The notes: generated from the sequence alone by a model not told the origin. 64,000 nt of DNA from Modicisalibacter sp049808615 (GCF_049808615.1 NZ_JBNCAN010000001.1:186001-250000); one strand, 5' to 3'; positions 16,496 to 28,627 are shown, counted from the first letter of the stretch. Made by a program: numbers and translations.

Positions 16496-16788
16496 GTAAA
16501 AGTCATCTTATTTTTTCCGCCCAACGCCCTGTCCGCAAGTCTCTGTAAACCGGTCAACAGCGCCTGATCAGACACAAGGCTTTAGGCAACTAATACTCCG
16601 AGCAAACGAATAGGCAATTATTACCATCCGAGTATTAGTGATTTAACCGCCTTGAATATTACATTTAATTTCACAAAAACACTCTATTGTTACTTTTATG
16701 TAAAAAAGCAACCATGCTCGCTATTCAACGACCCCAGACAAGCTTGGCCTCGCCTGGTCTATGGCAATCTTTTACAAAGGGAAAGGCA
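16496..16788. other. AT-rich leader region with an inverted repeat before the 2OG oxygenase gene
   Basis: I see no gene in this 293-nt stretch. It contains a 9-bp inverted repeat, CTAATACTC (16590-16598) and GAGTATTAG (16630-16638), separated by 31 nt, and an AT-rich segment around 16640-16700 that could hold the promoter of the downstream gene. The arms are far apart for a terminator and could be paired regulator half-sites. Confidence 0.5.
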
Positions 16789-17583
16789 ATGAACTATCTA
16801 GACTTCGATGCGCTCACGAAGCTGGATGCCAAGAAGTTTCAGACTCAGACGCCTTACCCCTGGATCAATCCGCATGGTCTGCTTACGGAAGAAGGCTTCC
16901 ACGCACTGCAGTCATCGATGCCCGGGGTGGAGCGTTTCGAGAAAAACCTTGGTGAAATGCGCCATCTCGATCAGAGGCCCCACGATCGTCTATTCCTGGA
17001 ATATACGCCGGACATGGCCCTGTCGCCGCACTGGCATGCCTTCATGGCTGAATTGCAAGGCCTACGTTATCGTCGCTTCATGGCTCGCATACTAGGTACC
17101 AATGTATTTCACATGCATTTCCATTGGCACTACACACCGGCAAGCTGCCCGGTGTCACCGCATTGCGGCGATCAGCGCAAAATCGGCTCACACATCTTTT
17201 ATTTCAATGATGGGGATGACTGGCAACCGGAATGGGGCGGGCAGAACGTCATGCTGAACGATCGCGGACGTTTCGTCACCAATAGCGCACCGGCGTTCGA
17301 AGACTTCGATGAGGCCATCGAATCCCGGGCCATGGGCAATTACAGTCTCATCTTTTCGCGCCGCGGAAATTCCTGGCATGGCGTACGGGAAGTCACCTGT
17401 CCTCCAGGCCATTATCGCAAGGTCTTCGTTGTGGTCATTCGCGAAGCCAGCCGTTTAAACCGCTTTACCGCCAGGTGTCAGGACGCTCTGCGTCCCGAGC
17501 GCTTGGGAAGCACGACCACCCGTGAATTAGAGGCAATGTCCGACCAGCTGCGCTGCTCACTGTCGAACAAGATCCACCAGTAA
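16789..17583 (+). CDS. 2-oxoglutarate/Fe(II)-dependent oxygenase family protein
   Basis: A 264-residue cytoplasmic protein of the prolyl-hydroxylase-like 2OG oxygenase superfamily. The core is SPHCGDQRKIGSHIFYFN (metal-ligand region, His125), WGGQNVML, and RRGNSWHGVREV (distal His197) followed by PPGHYRKVFVVV with the cosubstrate arginine near 210. The usual HxD metal motif here reads H-C-G-D, so the acidic ligand may be Asp128, one position later than normal. The start at ATG 16789 has AAAGGGAAAGG upstream; longer frames lack a site. The target is unknown. Its last 106 nt overlap the convergent RDD gene. Confidence 0.72.
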   Translation: MNYLDFDALTKLDAKKFQTQTPYPWINPHGLLTEEGFHALQSSMPGVERFEKNLGEMRHLDQRPHDRLFLEYTPDMALSPHWHAFMAELQGLRYRRFMARILGTNVFHMHFHWHYTPASCPVSPHCGDQRKIGSHIFYFNDGDDWQPEWGGQNVMLNDRGRFVTNSAPAFEDFDEAIESRAMGNYSLIFSRRGNSWHGVREVTCPPGHYRKVFVVVIREASRLNRFTARCQDALRPERLGSTTTRELEAMSDQLRCSLSNKIHQ

Positions 17584-17930
17584 CCCAACCCACCCAGGGC
17601 CAACGAAAAGAAAGCGGCAACGAAACGCACCAGACATTGCGGCAGGGTCAACGTATTGCCTTCGACGCTTTGAACTCGCAGACGCCAAGCCTGCATGCCC
17701 AGTGTCATGCCGGCGCGCATCCAGAAGAAGGCAAAGAATACGAAGGTCACGATCAGCAAAACGCTATGAAAAAAGGGGCTCTCGATGGCCTCCCCCTCGT
17801 TCAGCGCCACGCCCACGAACCCCACCAGCATCCATATCGCCATCAGCACCAGCGAGTCATAGATCATGGCCGCCAAACGACGCAGCAATCCCGCCGGCCA
17901 CACATCATCCAGATTGGCAAAACACCGCAT
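17478..17930 (-). CDS. RDD-family membrane protein
   Basis: A 150-residue inner-membrane protein. The RDD signature is visible as AGLLRRLAAMIYDSLVL near residues 13-29, followed by hydrophobic helices at about 24-45, 57-76 and 103-122, a central GMTLGMQAWRLRV, and the conserved ending WSDIASNSRVVVLPK. RDD proteins have been linked to ion or small-solute transport in a few bacteria, but the role here is unknown. The C-terminal 35 codons overlap the end of the convergent 2OG oxygenase gene; the conserved WSDIAS/VVVLPK part lies inside the overlap, so the overlap is probably real. Confidence 0.85.
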   Translation of the reverse strand: MRCFANLDDVWPAGLLRRLAAMIYDSLVLMAIWMLVGFVGVALNEGEAIESPFFHSVLLIVTFVFFAFFWMRAGMTLGMQAWRLRVQSVEGNTLTLPQCLVRFVAAFFSLALGGLGYWWILFDSEQRSWSDIASNSRVVVLPKRSGRRAS

Positions 17931-17984
17931 CTCTTTTCCCTCAACAGTAAACCGTAGTCAAGCCCACGGAGGTCTGTTCACGAT

Positions 17985-18078
17985 TTAGCGAGTTAGAGTC
18001 AGACAAGGCAAATTCGGACGAAAACGGACTGGGCTCGCACTCGAGTTCGAATTTAACGAAGTATGACCGACACGCAGC
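17985..18078. repeat. Dispersed intergenic hairpin element, copy B
   Basis: Shares with copy A (22033-22153) a left block CAGRCAAGGCAAA and a right block AACGMAGYATGAYCGA..CGCAGC. Between them lies a stem, AAATTCG (18010-18016) with CGAATTT (18048-18054). The stem sequence differs from copy A but still pairs. It fills the gap between the RDD gene and lptG, downstream of lptG. Confidence 0.6.
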
Positions 18079-18095
18079 AAATCGTGACTGGCCTC

Positions 18096-19160
18096 CTAGC
18101 CGCTGCGCCGCAGCAAATAAAGCCCCACCCCGATACAGGCCAGTGTTGGCGTCAGTACCGCCCAGACGGGCGAAAAACCAAAGACCATAGACGCGGGCGC
18201 CAGCAGATCCTGCAAATACTTGAACGACAAACCGACGATGACGCCGTAGAACACCCGGGTACCGGCAGCCACGGTCCGCAAGGGGCCGAATACAAAAGAG
18301 GCCGCCACTAATACCAGTGACGCCATGGTGACCGGCATCAGCATCTTCTGCCAGAAGTACAGCAAGGGCTGAGTGGCGGTCAGTCCTTGATTGCCAAGAT
18401 AGTTCGCGTAAGCCCACAGCTCGCTGGGCGCCTGGCTTTCCACATCCCGCAGCAGACGGTTAAGCTGCTCAGGAGTAAGGCTAGTGTTCCAGGTCAAGCG
18501 GGCGTGTTGCTCGGTTTCGGTACGCTCCTCGAGAAAGCGTGTTACCTCGGCGCCCATCAATACCCAGTGGTCCTCTTCCCAGACCGCCCGCTCCGCGTGA
18601 GTGGCCTGCTCGAGACGATAGTCATCGAAACGATAACGGGTCAGATCGATGACCGTATCGTCGGCTCGAATCGCACCAAATCGATAGAAAGAGTCCCCCT
18701 CGCGTTGCCAGCCACCACGTTGAGTCAGCACGGCACCCGCACCACTCAGCTGTTCCAGACGCCAGGCCTGGGCAAACTGCTCGCTGCGGGGACTGACGAA
18801 TTCGGCGATCAGCAACACGGCAACGATTATCAGAAGAATGGGCTTCATCGCACTCCATAGAATACGCATCAAGGAGCGCCCGGAGGCACGCATTACCGTC
18901 AGTTCATTGCTGGAGGCCATGCTTCCCAGGCCGATCAAGGCTCCGATCAGCACCGCCACCGGGGCATACTGGTAAAAGCGCCAGGGCATGCGCAGCCCCA
19001 GATACAGCAGAACATCGAAGGCGCCGTAGCCACCCTCCACATCCTTCAGATCGTTGATGAAGGCGATGATCAGATCAAGCCCCAGCAGCACCAGCTGGAC
19101 CACGAGAATGGCCGCCAGTACATTGCGAGCGATATAGCGGTCGAGACGGTCGGCAATCAT
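18096..19160 (-). CDS. lptG: LPS export permease LptG
   Basis: A 354-residue inner-membrane subunit of the LptB2FG ABC exporter that extracts lipopolysaccharide and passes it to LptC. Seen: MIADRLDRYIARNVL at the start, a first helix about 15-35, the coupling region near MASSNELTVMRASG, a periplasmic beta domain in the middle and three C-terminal helices. ATG 19158-19160 overlaps the lptF stop by one base (TGATG), so translation is coupled. The pair is divergent from pepA, the usual gammaproteobacterial arrangement. Confidence 0.96.
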   Translation of the reverse strand: MIADRLDRYIARNVLAAILVVQLVLLGLDLIIAFINDLKDVEGGYGAFDVLLYLGLRMPWRFYQYAPVAVLIGALIGLGSMASSNELTVMRASGRSLMRILWSAMKPILLIIVAVLLIAEFVSPRSEQFAQAWRLEQLSGAGAVLTQRGGWQREGDSFYRFGAIRADDTVIDLTRYRFDDYRLEQATHAERAVWEEDHWVLMGAEVTRFLEERTETEQHARLTWNTSLTPEQLNRLLRDVESQAPSELWAYANYLGNQGLTATQPLLYFWQKMLMPVTMASLVLVAASFVFGPLRTVAAGTRVFYGVIVGLSFKYLQDLLAPASMVFGFSPVWAVLTPTLACIGVGLYLLRRSG

Positions 19161-20239
19161 CAGCGCATTCCCCCCAGTTGCGACCGGCGAGCCAGCCACC
19201 AGCCCAGCACCAGATACCCCAGATGAATGGGCCACATACCGATAGTGGCGGACAGCGCCCCCCGTCCGATCGCGTCCAGCGCGGCCAACAGCAGACTCAG
19301 ATAGCTGATGTGCAGAAAGATCGCCGGCAACAGCTTGGCAAAGCGACCTTGTCGTGGGTTGACCTTGGACAAGGGCAAGGCCAGTAAGGTCAGGATCGGC
19401 ACCATCAACGGCAGGCTGATGCGCCATTGCAATTGTGCCTGAGCTTCCGGGTCATCAGACGCAATGAGCTCGGCGGTAGTGGCGTACTCAGCGTCGTCGA
19501 GCTCACTCATCTCGGTGGCCCGGGAGAGACGCACCGCGTAGGTATCGAACTCCAGACGTTCCGCTTGGGCGAGCCCGGGCTCGACGCTATAGCGTTCTCC
19601 CTCGGCGAGCACCAGGAAACGACTCCCCGTTTCCTTGTCGACGGTCTGGTAGCCACTTCTGGCGCGAGTCACCACGGTTTGCGGGGTGTCGTCCTCGCGA
19701 CGTTGCCGTTCGCTGATGAAGACTTCCTGCATGCGGGTCTGCTTGTCATTCAACCCTTCGATGTAGGCAGTGCGTCCATCCCCGAATTCCTGAAAGCGCC
19801 CCGGCGCCAGTGATGAGAAATCCAGGCGGCTTTGCTGCTCTTCGAGCAATATTTCATTATGGCGAGCACCGCTGGATGTCAGCCATAGACTGCAGGATGC
19901 CACCAGAACGGTCACCAGTAGCGTCGGCAACATGGTGACTTGCAACAAGCGATTGGGGCTGATGCCACAGGCCACCAATACGGTGATTTCGCTGTTGAGA
20001 TAGAGCTGCCCATAGGCCAGCAGAATGCCCAGAAAGAACGCCAGCGGAAGAATCAACTCGAGAAACCCGGGCAGATGATAGAGCATCAGGGTACCGAGAA
20101 TACTTGCCGGAATATCGCCTTCAGCGGCATTGGTGAAGTAGCGAATGAAGCGGCTGCCCATGATGACGAGCAGCAGCACACCGGCCACGGCACTCATGGT
20201 GATCAGAATTTCGCGGGTCAAGTAACGAAAGATGATCAA
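19160..20239 (-). CDS. lptF: LPS export permease LptF, probable TTG start
   Basis: A 359-residue partner of LptG. Seen: LIIFRYLTREILITMSAVAG at the N terminus, LYLNSEITVLVACGISPNRLL (the coupling helix segment), and three C-terminal helices ending in LGWWLARRSQ. No ATG fits: E. coli LptF starts MIIIRYLVRE, which aligns with TTG at 20237-20239, and GGGAG lies 6 nt before it. An in-frame ATG farther upstream (20405) would add 56 residues unlike the family. LptF has its own promoter region in 20240-20445, shared with divergent pepA. Confidence 0.94.
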   Translation of the reverse strand: MIIFRYLTREILITMSAVAGVLLLVIMGSRFIRYFTNAAEGDIPASILGTLMLYHLPGFLELILPLAFFLGILLAYGQLYLNSEITVLVACGISPNRLLQVTMLPTLLVTVLVASCSLWLTSSGARHNEILLEEQQSRLDFSSLAPGRFQEFGDGRTAYIEGLNDKQTRMQEVFISERQRREDDTPQTVVTRARSGYQTVDKETGSRFLVLAEGERYSVEPGLAQAERLEFDTYAVRLSRATEMSELDDAEYATTAELIASDDPEAQAQLQWRISLPLMVPILTLLALPLSKVNPRQGRFAKLLPAIFLHISYLSLLLAALDAIGRGALSATIGMWPIHLGYLVLGWWLARRSQLGGMR

Positions 20240-20445
20240 GACTGTCTCCCGGGATAGCGTCCTGGCGCGTGGTAACGTCCATGCAATGGCGCAGTGCTTT
20301 GCGTACACTGAGGAGAGTACGGATACGGAGCAGCAAGGAGCAATGCCTTCCCGATACCGTGCCGGCATTATCCAGAATCCTCGGACACTTGTCTCGTTAC
20401 CGATCAAGTGGCCAGACTAGAAACCCTTTGTTCAGCGGAGACACC

Positions 20446-21963
20446 ATGGAATTCCCTGTCATCACCGTCAAACCGGCCAAGGTCGAGACCGCCTGCCTCG
20501 TCGTTCCGGTATTCAAGGATGGCGAGCTGTTGCCGACGGCAGCCAAGATCGATGACGCCAGTGAGCGGCTGATCGGGCAATTGATCGAGCGCGGTGACTT
20601 CGATGCCACCCTCGCCAATGTTCAGGTGGTTCCCTTTGCACCAGGGCTGCCCGCGGAGCGCTTGTTACTCGTGGGACTTGGCGAGCGCGCCAAGTGTAAC
20701 GAGGGCAGCTTTCGCAAGGTGCTCGATGCCACTTTCAAGGCACTTGTACGCCTGCCGATTGACGAAGCCGTGGTCGCTCTGAGCGACGTGCCGGTGCCCG
20801 AGCGCGCCAATGACTGGAAGGCCCGCATGATTGCCGAGGCCACCTGGCGTGCCCTGTATCGTTTCGATGACTTCAAATCCGAGCCGGCCCCGGCGTCACG
20901 CCTCGAGCGGGTCGGCTTACTGCTCGATGAAAGCGGCGATGCGGCGAGCAGCGAGCGTGGCCTGCGTATCGGTGACGCCTTGGGTGAAGGCATCAATTTC
21001 ACCCGCACCCTGGGTAATCTGCCAGGCAATGTATGCACACCGCGTTACCTGGCAGAGCAAGCCGAGCAGCTAGGCCAGGCGTCCGCCGGTACCTTGAGTG
21101 TGGAAATTCTCGACGAAGAGGCGCTCGAGGCGCTGGGAGCGCGCACGCTGCTCTCCGTCGGTCGAGGGAGTAAAGAACCCTCGCGTTTGATCGTGATGCG
21201 CTATCAAGGTGCTGACAACGACCAGGAAGCACCGCACGTATTGGTCGGCAAGGGCATCACCTTCGACAGTGGCGGCATCTCGCTCAAACCCGGCGCGGAC
21301 ATGGACGAGATGAAGTACGACATGTGCGGCGCCGCAAGCGTCTTAGGCACTTTCAAGGCATTGGCTGCCATCAAGCCCAAGCTCAATGTCGTAGGCATCA
21401 TCGCCGCCGCGGAAAACATGCCGGACGGGCGCGCCACCAAGCCCGGCGACATCATCAAGACCCTCAAGGGTCTGACCGTCGAAGTGCTCAATACCGATGC
21501 GGAAGGACGGCTGGTGCTGTGCGATGCCCTGACCTACGCCGAGCGCTTCGAGCCGGCCAGCGTGGTGGACATTGCCACCTTGACCGGCGCCATGGTCATG
21601 GCCCTCGGCAATCATGCCACTGGCCTCTTCTCCAACGACGACGATCTGGCATTGGACCTACTCGACGCCGGCGAAACTGCCTGGGATAGGGCCTGGCACA
21701 TGCCGCTTTGGGACGAGTATCAGAGCCAGTTGGATTCCAACTTCGCCGACCTGGCCAATATCGGCGGACGCCCCGCAGGTGCGGTCACCGCAGCGTGTTA
21801 TCTATCTCGCTTCGCTGATAAGTACCCTTGGGCGCATCTGGATATCGCCGGCACCGCCTGGATTTCCGGCAAGGAAAAAGGCGCCACGGGCCGCCCGGTG
21901 GGACTGCTGACCCAGTATCTGCTGGATCGCGAGCAGGACGCCAAGATCGAAACCGACACGTAA
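20446..21963 (+). CDS. pepA: Cytosol leucyl aminopeptidase PepA
   Basis: A 505-residue M17 dizinc aminopeptidase that trims N-terminal residues and in E. coli also binds DNA. Seen: GKGITFDSGGISLKPGADMDEMKYDM with metal ligands, AAENMPDGRATKPGD, and the signature NTDAEGRLVLCDALTYA. ATG 20446 has GGAG at the right spacing; longer frames are not supported. A 7-bp GC-rich hairpin (21973-21998) follows. Gene order lptF/pepA divergent with holC downstream and valS nearby is the classical gammaproteobacterial arrangement, here interrupted by a sensor kinase. Confidence 0.97.
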   Translation: MEFPVITVKPAKVETACLVVPVFKDGELLPTAAKIDDASERLIGQLIERGDFDATLANVQVVPFAPGLPAERLLLVGLGERAKCNEGSFRKVLDATFKALVRLPIDEAVVALSDVPVPERANDWKARMIAEATWRALYRFDDFKSEPAPASRLERVGLLLDESGDAASSERGLRIGDALGEGINFTRTLGNLPGNVCTPRYLAEQAEQLGQASAGTLSVEILDEEALEALGARTLLSVGRGSKEPSRLIVMRYQGADNDQEAPHVLVGKGITFDSGGISLKPGADMDEMKYDMCGAASVLGTFKALAAIKPKLNVVGIIAAAENMPDGRATKPGDIIKTLKGLTVEVLNTDAEGRLVLCDALTYAERFEPASVVDIATLTGAMVMALGNHATGLFSNDDDLALDLLDAGETAWDRAWHMPLWDEYQSQLDSNFADLANIGGRPAGAVTAACYLSRFADKYPWAHLDIAGTAWISGKEKGATGRPVGLLTQYLLDREQDAKIETDT

Positions 21964-21972
21964 TGACCCTTG

Positions 21973-21998
21973 GGCATCCGCCCCGCGCGGGGGATGCC
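21973..21998 (+). terminator. GC-rich hairpin after pepA
   Basis: GGCATCC (21973-21979) pairs with GGATGCC (21992-21998), with further CCC/GGG pairing inside. The U-run is weak, so this may attenuate and not fully terminate before holC. Confidence 0.45.
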
Positions 21999-22032
21999 TG
22001 GTTCAACTGGCCGCCAGTTTCTGGAAGCCGGG

Positions 22033-22153
22033 CTTTGTCTGAGAATTCGGCGAGCGAAGATCAGGCAAGGCAAAAATTATCGAGAGGACGGAGTTTACGG
22101 GGTGTAAATGAGTACCTTGAGATAATTTTTAACGCAGCATGATCGAGCGCAGC
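22033..22153. repeat. Dispersed intergenic hairpin element, copy A
   Basis: A roughly 120-nt imperfect palindrome. Clear paired arms are AAAATTATC (22073-22081) with GATAATTTT (22121-22129), and an inner TTTAC (22094-22098) with GTAAA (22104-22108). Flanks carry GCGAGCG/GAGCGC and CTGAG/CTCAG. Copy B shares the flanking blocks; copy C shares the centre GGAGTTTACGG(G)GTGTAAATGAG. It lies between pepA and holC. Confidence 0.65.
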
Positions 22154-22173
22154 CAATACTCAGGCATAGCCCC

Positions 22174-22599
22174 ATGACCCAGATCGATTTCTACATCCTC
22201 CCTGACACCACCCGCGAGGCGCGGTTCGATTTCGCCTGCAGGCTGATCGAGACCATCTACCGCAAGGGCTATCGACTGCATGTGCACGTGACGGATGAGC
22301 AGGAGGCGCAATTCATTGATGAACGGTTATGGACCTTTCGGCCTGACAGCTATGTGCCACACGCCATCCTGGGGAGCGATCTCGACAAGACTCCCGTGAC
22401 CATCGACTGGCGCGAGGCTCCGGAGCCTGGCATCGAGGCAATGCTGAACCTGAATCCGGGCATTCCCGAGTGGTTCTCGCGCTTCGAGCGAGTCGCCGAG
22501 ATCATCAATCAACATCAGGACGTGTTGAGCGCCAAACGTGACTGCTGGCAGACCTACAAGCGTCGCGGCTATCCGGTCAAGGCGCATCATCTGAGCTAG
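22174..22599 (+). CDS. holC: DNA polymerase III chi subunit HolC
   Basis: A 141-residue subunit that links the clamp-loader complex (through psi) to single-strand binding protein. Seen: QIDFYILPDTTREARFDFAC at the start, the HVHVTDEQEAQFIDERLWTF segment and DSYVPHAI, all typical of HolC. ATG 22174 lacks a strong ribosome binding site (CAGGCATAGCCCC). Its last 23 nt overlap the end of the convergent sensor-kinase gene. It is downstream of pepA, separated by a hairpin and the repeat element. Confidence 0.93.
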   Translation: MTQIDFYILPDTTREARFDFACRLIETIYRKGYRLHVHVTDEQEAQFIDERLWTFRPDSYVPHAILGSDLDKTPVTIDWREAPEPGIEAMLNLNPGIPEWFSRFERVAEIINQHQDVLSAKRDCWQTYKRRGYPVKAHHLS

Positions 22600-25477
22600 T
22601 CGCGCCGGCCTGCTGCAACGCCGACCACACCCTCTCTATCCGCGGTGGCGGTTGCCATTGGGCATGGAATCCCTCTGGCAAGGGCAATGGCCCAATCCAG
22701 TAGCCATACACTGATTGCGTCTTCAGCACACGCTGACAGCGGCGCAACAGTTCCGTGGCCTTATCAATGCCCACGCTCGCATCGCAGACCAGTAACTGTG
22801 GCGGCTGCTCATTGATCAAGCGCAGCGCTCGGGAGTAGCGACCCGTGCTTACTAAGGAGAGGCCATCGAGCTTCTCGGCCAATACCTCCATGCGAATACG
22901 GGTCTTTTCATCCCCGCTGATCAACAGCAAGGTCAGTGGACGCGCCAGTCGTGCCTGAACGGGCAGGGCCTGAACCACAGCGGCTTGGTGCGCCTGCACG
23001 TCTACCCGAGGCAGCCAGACCTGAAAACGGCTGCCTTGACCTGGATGACTGAATACCTCGATATGACCCTGCATGCGGCGCACAAGCTCAAGGCATAGCG
23101 CCAGTCCCAGTCCGGTTCCCTTGATGTCACTATGCTCCATTCCCAGACGGGCGAAGGGCAGAAACAGATCGTCCCGGACATCCTCGGCAATGCCCTGCCC
23201 GTTATCCGCCACCTCCAGACACACACTATCCGCCTCGGTCCAGGTCGATAGCCTGACCCAGCCACCGGGACGATTGTACTTGATGGCATTGTCGATCAGG
23301 TTTTGAAGTATCTGGTCGAGCCGCTGGCGATCAGCCAATACCCAGCTACTCTGAATCGCCGTCGCGAGTTCGAGCTGAATCCCGCCTTGGGAGGCGCGGA
23401 TTCTCGAATGACTCACATTACGCTGCAAACACCGCAGCGCCGATTGTGCTTCGCACTCGAGGGCCATTTCGCCGGACTCGAGATTGGCCAGTTGCAGCAC
23501 ATCCTTGAGCAACTCATCAAGCCGTTCCGCCGCCCGCACCACTTCATCGAGATAATGCTGGGTCTGGGAGTCGAACCGGGACGCATCCTTGTCCTGTAGC
23601 AGATCGGTGAAGCCAATGATGATACCCAAGGGGGTGCGCAGTTCATGGCTGACCCGGGAAAACAGCCGCGATTGCGCGCGCTGTGCCCACCTGGCCTCGT
23701 CCCGTGCACGCTCCAGCTCACTCGTCGTATGCTTGCGTTGATGGATATCCAACACGACGCCGGTGGCATAAAGCGCCTCGCCGCTTTCGTTGCGACGGAG
23801 CACACTGCCCCGGGTCAGTACCCATAGCCAACGCCCGTCCGCCACTCGCAGACGCATCTCCACCTCACCTACCGTCATCTTTCTGGCCATTACGCGGCGA
23901 CGCTGAGATTCGAAGCGAGGCAAGTCCTCGGGATGAATACAGGCCTGAAAGCTCGCCAAGGGAAGTGCCACCAACGGCACCAGCCCAAGCAGTTGGAACA
24001 TGCTGTCGTGCATCATCAAACGGTCATTGAGGATATCGTACTCCCACACGCTTCCCCCACTGGCGTCCAATGCCAAGCGTAGACGCTCCTTCTCCGCAGC
24101 CAATGTGCCGAGGGCTCTTTCGCGCTCACGACTGGCGTCGACCAACGCATCGCCTATGTCATCGAACTCGCGCAATTGAAATTGAGGCTTGTTCATACTG
24201 CGCTGGGTGCCGAACGCCGCGGCCATGGACTGTAATTGCTGCAAAGGATCGACCAGCATGCGGTTCAAAGTGACCGTGCGCCGACGAATGATCACCAGGG
24301 TCACGAGATAAAACAGCAGCAGCCCCGCCAGCATCCAGATACCCAACTCGCGGAAGGAACGCCCCAGGGAGTCGCCGGTCACGAAGGCAGAGTTTTCATC
24401 GATGATCGCCAGCAGCGTCCAATCCACACCTTCGAGCTCACGCCAGGCCAATAGACGAGCCTCTCCCGCCATCGCTATGTGTCGGCTTCCCGAGGCTTCG
24501 GCAAGGATGTCACCGATGATCGATGCATCGCTCAGTCGCAACAGATTGACGGGGTGTGAGCTAATGCTGGTTCCCGGCTCGACGCCGTTCGCCGACTCGG
24601 CCTCCTGAAACAGTTGCACAAAGTCGTGCTGATCTGCCGGGGGCAATGCGAGCACCTGACCATCGCGTCCGATCAGCACGGCATACCCTGACCAAGGCAG
24701 CTCCATGGACAACAGCCTGTCCGTCAGTTCCTTGAGAGTGATGTCCACACCGGCAACCCCTTCGAGAAAATCGCCGCGATAGATCGGTGCCACAAGAGAA
24801 ATCATCCAGCCACTCCCGGCCGGATCGATATACGCCTCGGTCCACACCGGTTGGCGTTCAGGATTGTTGCGCGCATCCGCCAGAAAGTAGAAATTGAACG
24901 AGGGAATATCCATGTGGCTGTCGTAGGTGGCTCGGGCATCGAACCAGGGCCACAGCCGGTTATAACTATCGAAGGTATTGATATACACCTGACGCAGACG
25001 TGGATCACCTTCGACCAATTGCTGCATGAGAGGATCAAGCGCTGCCAACTGGGCGACCTTGCGATAATCGCGCAGCGCCTCCGGGGTCAATGCGGAATAA
25101 TAAGAAGCCGCTCGGCCATCATCCATCGGCGTGTAGTAAACGCCATTTGCCTCGTGCCGATGCCGACGAGTTTCCTCCACGAGTCGCTGTGAATCTACCG
25201 GCTGATTCAGTGCGCGGCGTGCCGCATCGGCCAGTAATGCCCCCTGCCGCTCCCAGCTTTTCAAATCCGCTTGCATCAAGCGCGATTCACGCTCCAATAC
25301 CTGGCTCAACAGGGTGCTGGACTCTTTCTCCAGCAAGTCGACCTGGTGGGCGTACATCAGCTTGTAGGTCACCAGATACATGACGATCACCCCTGCAGCC
25401 ACCAACAGCAGAGGGACCAGCAATGTCCTGCTCATCGCGCGCCACAACCAGCGGCGTGTATCCAGCGTCTTGCCCAT
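22577..25477 (-). CDS. Large membrane hybrid-like sensor histidine kinase (dCACHE-PAS-HisKA-HATPase-degenerate REC)
   Basis: A 966-residue kinase. TM1 is about residues 17-38; a large periplasmic double-Cache-like domain runs to about 370 (YINTFDSYNRLWPWFD ... WSGYAVLIGRDGQVL); TM2 is about 376-397. Then come a PAS_3-type domain (about 470-590), a HisKA phosphoacceptor (SRVSHELRTPLG), an HATPase domain with NLIDNAIKYN, DNGQGI and GTGLGLAL, and a C-terminal receiver-like domain from about 855. The receiver keeps an aspartate in LLVCDAS, but the usual acidic pair and conserved lysine are not evident, so it may be inactive. No response-regulator gene adjoins it. The signal is unknown. Confidence 0.88.
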   Translation of the reverse strand: MGKTLDTRRWLWRAMSRTLLVPLLLVAAGVIVMYLVTYKLMYAHQVDLLEKESSTLLSQVLERESRLMQADLKSWERQGALLADAARRALNQPVDSQRLVEETRRHRHEANGVYYTPMDDGRAASYYSALTPEALRDYRKVAQLAALDPLMQQLVEGDPRLRQVYINTFDSYNRLWPWFDARATYDSHMDIPSFNFYFLADARNNPERQPVWTEAYIDPAGSGWMISLVAPIYRGDFLEGVAGVDITLKELTDRLLSMELPWSGYAVLIGRDGQVLALPPADQHDFVQLFQEAESANGVEPGTSISSHPVNLLRLSDASIIGDILAEASGSRHIAMAGEARLLAWRELEGVDWTLLAIIDENSAFVTGDSLGRSFRELGIWMLAGLLLFYLVTLVIIRRRTVTLNRMLVDPLQQLQSMAAAFGTQRSMNKPQFQLREFDDIGDALVDASRERERALGTLAAEKERLRLALDASGGSVWEYDILNDRLMMHDSMFQLLGLVPLVALPLASFQACIHPEDLPRFESQRRRVMARKMTVGEVEMRLRVADGRWLWVLTRGSVLRRNESGEALYATGVVLDIHQRKHTTSELERARDEARWAQRAQSRLFSRVSHELRTPLGIIIGFTDLLQDKDASRFDSQTQHYLDEVVRAAERLDELLKDVLQLANLESGEMALECEAQSALRCLQRNVSHSRIRASQGGIQLELATAIQSSWVLADRQRLDQILQNLIDNAIKYNRPGGWVRLSTWTEADSVCLEVADNGQGIAEDVRDDLFLPFARLGMEHSDIKGTGLGLALCLELVRRMQGHIEVFSHPGQGSRFQVWLPRVDVQAHQAAVVQALPVQARLARPLTLLLISGDEKTRIRMEVLAEKLDGLSLVSTGRYSRALRLINEQPPQLLVCDASVGIDKATELLRRCQRVLKTQSVYGYWIGPLPLPEGFHAQWQPPPRIERVWSALQQAGATSSDDAP

Positions 25478-25561
25478 AAGCCTTCGTTCCTACTCGTTCG
25501 AAGGGCCATACTAACCTAGCCGGCTGGCCTTTGTGCCACTGGGGAATACCCGCAAGCCTTC

Positions 25562-25590
25562 ATGACGTTGGCGATTTGCGCCGGTATAAT
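25562..25590 (+). promoter_or_regulatory. valS promoter
   Basis: ATGACG (25562-25567), 17-nt spacer, perfect TATAAT (25585-25590). Start would be near 25597, giving a leader of about 64 nt. Confidence 0.7.
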
Positions 25591-25613
25591 CCCAGCCATT
25601 TCGGCATTTCATA

Positions 25614-25637
25614 CGTTCGCCATACTCTGGGCGAACG
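25614..25637 (+). promoter_or_regulatory. Hairpin in the valS leader
   Basis: CGTTCGCC (25614-25621) pairs perfectly with GGCGAACG (25630-25637) around an 8-nt loop. It lies in the transcribed leader, 24 nt before the valS start. No T-box or terminator feature is visible. A role in translation or mRNA stability is possible but unproven. Confidence 0.45.
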
Positions 25638-25660
25638 CCACCTTTCAAACCGAGCGATCC

Positions 25661-28627
<2,967 letters not shown>

